This document shows, one piece after another, positions 24,001 to 33,000 of a stretch of DNA of 64,000 nucleotides. This stretch comes from Fratercula arctica. Lineage: Eukaryota; Chordata; Aves; Charadriiformes; Alcidae. The notes below the pieces were generated by a model. It saw only the letters and a program-made list of their open reading frames with translations. It had not been told where the DNA came from and ran no database searches. The position numbers and the translations under genes are program-made. Position 1 is the stretch's first letter; every line of letters starts with the position of its first letter. Where the stretch lies: contig CANTUZ010000001.1 in the NCBI GenBank assembly GCA_947846985.1, positions 114,531,757 through 114,595,756 on the forward strand, in the 5' to 3' direction.

Positions 24001-27000
24001 TTCAAAAGCTGTCTGGACACAGTCCTGGGGAACTAGCTGGCCCTGCTTGAGGGTTGGACTAGATGACCTCCAGAAGTCCCTGTCAACCTCAGCCATCCTG
24101 TGTTTCTGTGACAGGTGAACTGATCACACTGGAAAAAATAAGACACTTGGTTCCCTGCCCATGGCAGAGGGGTTAGAACTCGATGATCTTTAAGGCCCCC
24201 TCCAACCCAAACCATTCTGTGATTCCTAACTTCAGCTGCTTAGTACAGAGGAATATCACTCAGCCAGCCTGATGAACTCCAGGAGCTTTATTCAAGGAGC
24301 CAAAAGTGAACTCTGCCAAAGGGAAAGAAAAAAAAAAAAATACTCGCAGGTATTTTAACTGGAAACTTTGCTCCTGCTTCAAAGGCCACAGGAGAGGAGC
24401 AGGCAGGGCCAGGGGAGGTGGTGGACACTGGGGACAGCCTTCCCACATCAGCCACAAGGATGTGCCTTCCCCAGCTGCAGCTGCCAGAGAGAGTGTGCTG
24501 GCAGAGCAGCCCCACCACTCATCGCAAACAGATTTTTGCCTCTCCCAGCAAAAAGCAGCTCCAGAGAAGTCAGCTGTGGGGCCATGCTGGACCAAAACCT
24601 GCACCTCCCTCCAAGTGAGCTCCTCCTGGCAGCGCTGCTGCAGTCGGAGTCAGCAGGTAAAACCCAGGACCTTTCCCCAAACCCAGAGAGGCTGCCAGCA
24701 CAGGAGATGGCAAACTGCCTGGGGTGGCCTCTCGCTTGAGTATGGCCCACCCTGACACCCGCCAAGGCAGAAAATACTCCAGAGAAGCAAAAGCTACTAA
24801 AGCTCAGAGAGAAGCCATGGGAACCGTCGCTGTGAGCACTTGATTTTGATGAGAAAAATTGCTGTTATGCTCTCAGAGAAGATCACCTTGAGAGGAAGCA
24901 GAACACTTGCTGCAAAGCCCCTTTCTTTTAACTCCACGTCTCCTCTCGCTCCTGCTAAAGATCAATTACTGAAAAGGGCAGGGCAGCCTTTTCCTTTGCC
25001 ACAGAAAGACGTGGTGCTGTTTTCCCTTTCAATTTAAATGTAATTAAGCAAGCCGAGCCTCCCTCTGCCTGTCTCTCTGTGAACTCTGCCTGCTGACGCC
25101 ACGCTTTGTGCCCAGTCCGGGAGCAGTGGGGCACACAGAAGGGCACGGCTGCTGCAGTGACCCATGCGGGGCCGGCCAGCCGGAGGGGCGGCTGGTGCAA
25201 AGCCCCCTGCAGCTCGTTACAGAGCCAGGGGAAGCCACCGTGGGTGGCTGCACTGAGAGGCCAATGAGAGCATCCCCACTAGGGTTGGGCAGTAAAGCGC
25301 AGTATGGCTGGATCTCCATCTGCCTGCCCAGGGCGTTAATTATGGGACTCCACCAAGAATCAGAAGCCGAACTACCTAAGAAGTCAGAAATGGAAGAGAC
25401 CTGTCCTCCTTCCCCTCCTGTTATGACCTTTCCCACATGTCTCTCCCATTCGAAGCTACAGGCCAGATCCACAGTGGCGTTTTAAATTCCTAAAGCACCG
25501 ACTGTGGTGCTTCAGGTGCTTTGTGGTAAACAAAGTGCTGAAGCAAGTCAAGAACTCCAGTATCTCTGCAGGCGTGAAGAAAGAAGCTGGTGATTTTCAT
25601 GATTTGCAGCTTCATTTTCTTCAGCTTTGCCTCATCCCATTGCTGCTAGAGCCATCTTCCTTCCCAGACTTACTTCTCTACCTTCCCAAATATCTATTGC
25701 TGGCTCATGCTGTCTTTCTAAGAGAGACAGTACTAGAGCCAGCAGCCACCTCCCACTGTGCATCGCCCCCTCCCAGTTGCCACCATCTTTATAGCGTCGC
25801 AGTACCCAGTAACAGCTGCAATATGTTTGTAGCCAAACGTAATATCTTGCTGCTCTGCTGCTACCGTCTCCTCTGTGTAGACGCTCTACAATTACACCTG
25901 CTCATCTTAATGTCATTTACATTACTAATGTATGCTCACAGATGCTGTCTCTTGTCACCCCCCCTAGCCTCGGTACCACCCCGCAGACCCCCTCACCCCT
26001 GGCTAGCTGTAGCTCAGGTGTAACACGGAGCATCCCAGCACCCAGCTCCACAGGGGCGAGGAAAGAGCAGCACTGGAGCAGGAGGAAGAGCACCATGGAA
26101 ACGAGCACAAACAGGGAAGGAAATGTATCAGCGTGTGCTACAGCAAACCTATCAGCTAAAGAACATGGAAAAATGCATAATTTCAGTTCACGGGGTTGTG
26201 ATCCCGAAAAGCCAAGAATTAGAAGGAGCACTTAATGCATGAAAAAAATAGTAAGAACTCTCCTTTGCTGGCAGAACAAACACGAGGGGGGGGGAAAAAA
26301 CCAACCAAACCCCGATATTCTCATGCCTGCCTCCACGGGCTCAGAGGTTTTAGCCGGAACAACCCCTTCAATTCTTCCAGCAGCCCCCGCCAGGAGCAGG
26401 GCAAGCCGACCCCGTGCTGCTGCCAGGAGTGGTGGGGAGCAGGAGCACGGCAGGCTGGCTGGGGGGCTGCGGTGTATTTGCAACATCTCTCTTCCTTAAG
26501 AGGACAAGGCTGCCTGCGCGATGCTGGCAGGCATGGCAGCAGCACAGACCCTGCCTGCAGAGGTGGCCATAAAAGGGAACCCTGGGCAGGGACCCCGGCT
26601 GCGCAGCCCAGCCGTGCCCGGGAGGAGATGCCTCCTCCCAGAGCCCCTAGCACCTTGCGGCTCTGCGCTGGCTCCCAGCCTGGCAGAGAGCCCTGGCACT
26701 TTCTCAGCACACCTCAAACGCACACAATTTGCCACATCGGGGGAAGCTCAGGGTCTTCCCGAGTGTATAGACATATCCCAGCACCATCTTCGGGGTCGGC
26801 CTGTCTCCATCGTCCTCCAGCCCTGCAGAAACCCACACCATGAGAGGCACCTCACACCCCCAGCATTCAACTGGGCTCCTCTGGGGGGTGCGGGGCAGCT
26901 ACTTCTTCCCAGAAACAAGGCTTAAAATCCTACTGGCAAGGCTGATCCTTATATGTTTGGAATAAGCTATAAACAAATAGACATTGACACTCCCCAACAC

Positions 27001-30000
27001 CAAATTTGCCTCCAAGGGCGTTGTCAGGACCTGTGGGTGCTGAGGAAGAAACATGACAGGCAGCACCATCTCGTGTGGCCCCAGGAGGCGACCCCGCCGG
27101 GGACACCCCAGCCATCAGTGGTCCTGGTTGCCCCTGGTCATGTTTGATGGATTTAAAGTTGCATGAGAGACCTCTGCTGAAGAAGCGCCTGTGACACTGC
27201 TTACCTGGCAGCATCACCTTTATCCCCACGGCATTGGCCCTGGTGGTGGCCGCCGGCTGCCCCAGCGGCGGGGTGTTCCTCCTCCAGACCTCCACCTCAC
27301 ACTGGTACGTCCCCTCATCAGCAGCCACAGCATTGTGGATGTGCAGCCTGAAGGAGGTGGCAGCCTTCGTCAGCTGGGCTTTCCCCTGGAAGTGTGGCTG
27401 CACTGTCCCCCAGACCACGGTGCCGTTGGGAAAGACCCAGACCAGCTTGTGGTAGCGGCCAGTGGGTGGGCTGGGCTGGAAGAGCCACCCCACGGACACC
27501 GGCACCTCCTCAAAGGTGTAGCTGGCGCTCACTTGGCAGACGAGTTCAAAACTCTGCCCGTATCTGACGGTGGCAATTCGGCTTCTCAGTATGGCACGCA
27601 GACCAAGACCTGCTCGGGAGGAGAGACCTTTGATGCTGGGACAGAAATCCTGCCCTGTGCCACCTCACCATCACTCTTCCCACCCAGCATCATCCCCAGT
27701 GTTCCAGCCACCGCAGCCCCATGGCAGCCAGCACTCCTGCTTCCCTGCCACTCTTCCAGCCCCACGCAGTCCCTGGCCCTCTCTCCTACCTCGCGCCCTG
27801 CTCTCCCACCCGCCAGCCCCCCAGGCAACCCTGAGTTTCCTCTCTTCCAGGCTCCCCAGGGATCCGCTGCTGATGCTGCTTCCCTGATTGTTGCTTCTTT
27901 CCACCTTCCACAAAAGCCTAAGGACTCCTGTGGCCCGACTGGTGCTCTCAGGCTCCCAGCCCAGCAATGAGAAAGGAAAACCACCCTAAATCACAGCCAA
28001 AAGCTGTCTCTCCCTGAAGGCACCCATTCCAGCAATCAAAAAGAGAAAAGGCATGGGCATTGCACCATGAGGAGGTTAGCGGCTCCATGTTCAGACAGGA
28101 GGCCAGGAGAAGCAATCAGATGCCAGCACCAGAGGTGTATCTCTGACAAATGCCACCATACAACTCAGCAAGTGCTTTTGTTGAGCTTAATTACTGATAT
28201 TTTCTATTTCCAGGTAAGGAGACAGTCAGAAATACCTGCTGAGCAAGCCACTGGCTTTCAGGTCTCCAGCTATTTTAGCTGTTGTGTCCCACTTGTCTCT
28301 CCCAAAACATGTCATGGAGGACACAAGCACCCTGCTAGAAATGGGGAAATTGAAGCACTCCAGGGCCGAGCGATCAGCCCCAGTTCACCCTGCAGCAGCA
28401 GCGGAGCTCAGGGCACAGCAGACCTCTGTCCTACCCACATGCATCCACCCACTTCTCCAGCCTTGCCTCCAGTGTGTCCAGCTTAAAAGCCCAGAAATAG
28501 GGGTGGCCCAACTCACCCATGGAGTTGACTGTCACTGCTGTCTCCCCCTCCTCTGTCCAGCTCCGGCCTTGGGACCACTCCGTCACTTTGCACCCATACC
28601 GCCCGCCGTCACCCTCATCCAACGTGTTGGGAATCACCAGAGTGAAAGCGCCGGAGCTTCCTTTCTCCAGCCGGAGGCTCCCCCGAGTCCTGCCATCCTG
28701 GTAGGCGCTGCCCAGGCTCAGGGTGCCGTCCTGCTCCATGGTGGCCACCAGCACCCGGGGGCCCGGGTGCTGCGGTGGCAGGTGCCACCACCGCACAGAC
28801 ACTGGGCTGGCTGCTCCTTGCACCTCGCAAAGGAGGATCAAGGCGTCTCCTGCCATGACCTGCGGCGTGCTGGTGGACACGGACAGGTGCATGCGTCTCT
28901 CTGCAAACAACAGTTACTGCGTGGGAGGGGACATCGTTGTGCTCCTCAGAGAAAGGCAGAGATACTGTGGTATTACATGAAGAGACTAGATAAATGTTGA
29001 CATTGGAAAAGGAAAGGAATTGTCTGAAAATTTCAACCAGCCTTTTCTTATACTTTGGAGAGGGTTTTGTGTTGGATTTTTGGTGGTGTTTTTTTTTTTC
29101 TTCTTTAATGTCTTTCCTGGGACATGGATACATAAATACTTAAGAAACAGTCCCACAGGCAGCTGCTGCTACGTCAGAACAGTCATCATCTAGTTATGAC
29201 AAGGAAACCAAGCATCTCCTACACATCTTTCTTACAGTGGTTTCTCACAAGTTATCCCTCCAAAACAGGAAGAGCACCCTGATGGAAATAGCAGATCCCC
29301 CCCTCCAGAAGTACCTGTTCTGCTGGGTCATCCTGTGATCCTCAGGAGCAGCAATTTTCTGTACCAAAGACTCAGGAGGACCCAGCCTCCACAGAACCCT
29401 ACCTATTTCCCCCAAAACTTACTGCAAAGAAACTGAGCTAAAGGTTTACACTTGTTGACAGCTGCTGCATCTGTCGCGCTAACGTTTGACAGAGCAAGTG
29501 CTTTTCCCATTATCTACCAAAATCTATGGCACATTTGTGCTCTTGTTGCAAACAGCAGGTGTGTCGCCCCTGCCAAGATGAGGCCAGACTCAAAGCGTTC
29601 CCCAGTCAGCGATCACTGCAGGCTTTACCCAGAAGAGCAGCCATTAGGATTTACTAACCTATCGGTTTCACGTCGACTTGGATGCCTGATGACAGATTGG
29701 TTTGGATGCTGTGAAAGTCTCCAGGAGTCTTCACCTCCGAAACAGAGCAGTGGTACGTACCGTTGTCCTTCAGCCCCACCTCATAGATGGTGAGGACATA
29801 AACCGTGTTGCTGTGCTTGAATGCTTGGAGCTGCCCCAGCTTGGCTCTCTCCCCGTATTTGTCCTCCCAAATCAATACCCCATGGGGGTCAACCCTGGCC
29901 ATTTCCATGCCGTTGAGGAGCCAAAGCACTTGGAAGTGCCTGCTGCTGCTCTTCTGGGCTCCCACCACGCAATTTAGCTGCAAGGTATCACCTTCAGAAA

Positions 30001-33000
30001 GGGAGCTTTCAGCAGCAGCAATGTCCACGGAGAGGTCTCTGCCTGTGGGCAATCAAAAGCAAAGAGGGTGCTGGGTGGCCCTGCCCACTCTTCCCTCCCA
30101 CCGATGGCTGTGCAGAGGGAAACAGGAGGGAATTCTCTATTGACACATTTTCTTTCATATTAGAAAACTTATTATGATGGAAAATTTTGCCCATAGGGTG
30201 ACCGTTGCCAGCTCCAGGCACTAACCCACAGTTGTAGGTGGAAGAAGCACCAGAGCCCTGAGGAGCTGGCCTTTGAAGCAGCTAACCACCCAAGAGCAGG
30301 GCACCCACCAGGCTGGCCTCAGGCCACAGCCATCCCCTGCTTAACTCAGGCATCTGAACTGAGGGCAGCTCCTGGAGCTGTTCTGCTTCTTGTAACAAAC
30401 ATCCCTGAAACCAGAAAGGGGCTTTATCACTCAGTGGTGTTTTTAACTCTGTTGTCTGTAGTGGGAGAAGGTCCATGGAGGGCTGGCATTCAAGTTGCTT
30501 GTCTGAATCTGATGCTGCTGGTCCTGCATGCTGCAGCTCTCAGTGGCTGCTGCAGGATGTGGGCAAGAGACCCTCTCCAAGTTGGAGGTTTGGGGTTAAT
30601 TCCTACAGCAAGCAGAAATGTCAAGACTTGTCACAACACAGGGAGGTTGGAGGGAAGGCAAGAGGATGTAGAGGTCATCTCCCAGTCCCTGTCCTGCCCC
30701 CCATACTGGCTAGCAGCAGGTGCCAAGCAAAGAGGGTAGCAACAGAGGAAGCACAAAGCCATCTTCCCCTTGGCAGACCCCTTTGGGCAGTCAGACGCAC
30801 CTGAGGAAAGGACCCTGTCTCTGGATCCCATAATATGATTCGCCTTGCTCGTGAGGCTTTCGAAGCCTCTGCTGCTAATGCCTCCTGGTTCCTGGAATCA
30901 GCCTGGCTGGAGAGTGGCTGCAGGCACAGACCCACAGGATGCCCCGAAACCCTGCACAGTGACAGCAGTGGCACAGGCAAAAATCAGGAGGTAGGGCTGA
31001 GCCCTGACGCCCCGGGCAAGCAGCCTGGCTCATGCCACTCCATCCCCTTGGGTCACTATGGTGACCCCCACATCCAACAACACAGGCAAGTTTGGAGGTA
31101 AAACAGAGCAGCTCCCAGACTGCCACTGGAAGGTCTCAAACAATTTATTGAAAGCAGAGCACCCTGTGAATTTAACACTGTTCATAAACAGTTTGCGAAC
31201 AGGAATCCCAGCCGCTGCAGATATGTTTGGCATTCCCAAATATTTGCTGGAGAGTTTATAGAAACTGATGGAGCAGATGGCCACCATCAGAGTGGACACC
31301 GGCTCCTGGTGTGACGGGGTGCTCAGCCCCACCACACAGGTTCTCCCACTGGGTGCTGAAGGGAGACCTCGGCCCTGCAGACGTGATGGAGGGCTCATAC
31401 GCCCGCCGCTGTTTCCCCCGCAGCAATACCAGCAGCTCTAATACAACCACCATATTGTCCCCTTACCACCGTCACCTCCCTTCTACCCCTGATACCTTGC
31501 CCCCCCGGAGCCACACACAGGGTGCTTGGTCCTTACCCATCTGTTTCTTTGGTTTCCTGCTCTGACTCACCACCCTCTCATGAGACACCAGTTCCCCTCA
31601 CCGCCCCAGCTCTGCAGCCTCCTCCATCCACCCTGAGGCAAGAACACGGGGTACGCCACCTCCCCAGGCAGGTTTTCAGTGAGAGACTTGCTCCCGTTTT
31701 ACTACACACTATTGCATACGTTAAAGAGCATCAACTAGATGCAGCCTCGTCTTGGCTGCTTTGAGGCAAAACTTACTGGTGGGAAAGAGAGATTTTCCCT
31801 TCCTCTGAGCACAGCTACCCACACACAGCTGGGGGAGGAGCAGGGCGAGGGACCACAGCCAGCAAAGGGCTTGTGGCAGGAGGGATGGCAGGCAGGGTGC
31901 TCAGAGGAGTAGCAGCAAACACACAGCGCTGCAACCATCCCAGGGCAGGGGGGAGAGTGGGTTTTTCCTTAGCAGCCCTGGGCAAGGCGACGCAGAGCTT
32001 GCAGATGCCAGAAGCCGCGGGAAGCTGCTGGGCAGAGGGAACAGGAGATGCCTGGGAGAGACAGAGAGGAGTCGGGAAGGATGGGCAGCACTGGCAAGGG
32101 GCTGGTTTTCAAACTTTCCTATTTTAATCTATCATCTCATACATGCTGGCTGGTGTAAGTCTCCTCTTTCTAAATACCTAAAACTATGTTTTCCTAGAGC
32201 ATAAGGTCAGGAGCTTGGTGCACCCACTTCAAAGCATAGTCTGACCCACAGTCCCGTTACTGCCATATATGAACTATTAGGAGGGGACACGGGGATGGTC
32301 TAATAAACAGCAACACCAGTTGCTCTGGAAGCCAGCAGACGCTAGAGCCATGAAGCACATGCAGCACATCCCTTTGGTGCCCATGGCCAAGACACCATGA
32401 CAGGCAACTGACCATTGTGTACTTCAGGTTTTGAGGCCATGAAACCCTTGAGGAATACGGTTTTCCACACACTGGAACTTAACACTGCCAATGAGCCAGG
32501 CTGCTGTGGGCACTCGCTGCTCTCTCTGCTAACACCTTGTGTGGGCCCACGAGGTTGCACGATCGCTGCCAGCATTGGAGATTTGGCTGCATGAACCTCC
32601 AAAGCAAAAAGCACTAACAGCTCCTGAACCAGGGGCTACCATGGCCCCAAGACCAGCCTGCCCCCCTCAGTGCCCAGTGGAGGCGGCCAGACCCACCGGT
32701 GGGTCCCTGGGCTGCAGTGGAGGCAGGCAAAGACCACCGAAGGCTGCTGCTATAGAGCCTTGAATGTACAAAGGAGTTGGAGCCAATGTGTGAGTGTGCA
32801 AGGGGCTTACCCTGGCTCATAACTGCCAGTGACGTCCTCCCTGTTTGCTTGCGAGAGATGTCCTTCCACGTCTCATCAGGATCCTCAATCCACTCGGTCG
32901 CCTCACAGTACAGTTGACCCCGGTCAGATGGCTCCAATCCCCCAATGGAGAGCTTGTACGTGGTGTTCCCAACCTTGTTCAGCTGTACGTCCCCTACCAG

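Larger units (their letters stand above)
22247..27204 (-). other. CD101: CD101 intron 6 (largest)
   Basis: 5.0 kb. It contains a C18 run at 22,869-22,886 and two CR1 3' ends at 23,945-24,228, both antisense to the gene. The part at 26,380-26,930 is GC-rich, with open frames on both strands that I take to be chance. No exon with Ig features is present, so the domain count stays seven. Confidence 0.75.

Noticed and set aside
26235..26925. Overlapping frames up to 202 codons in CD101 intron 6
   Set aside because: GC-rich chance frames on both strands, without Ig residues or fitting splice sites.
27191..27970. 259-codon open frame on the plus strand
   Set aside because: It lies exactly opposite CD101 exon 6 and its GC-rich flank. 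The minus strand carries the Ig domain with correct splice sites; the plus-strand peptide is low-complexity Pro/Ser-rich and matches nothing.
28284..29000. 238-codon open frame on the plus strand
   Set aside because: Antisense shadow of CD101 exon 5; no domain pattern.
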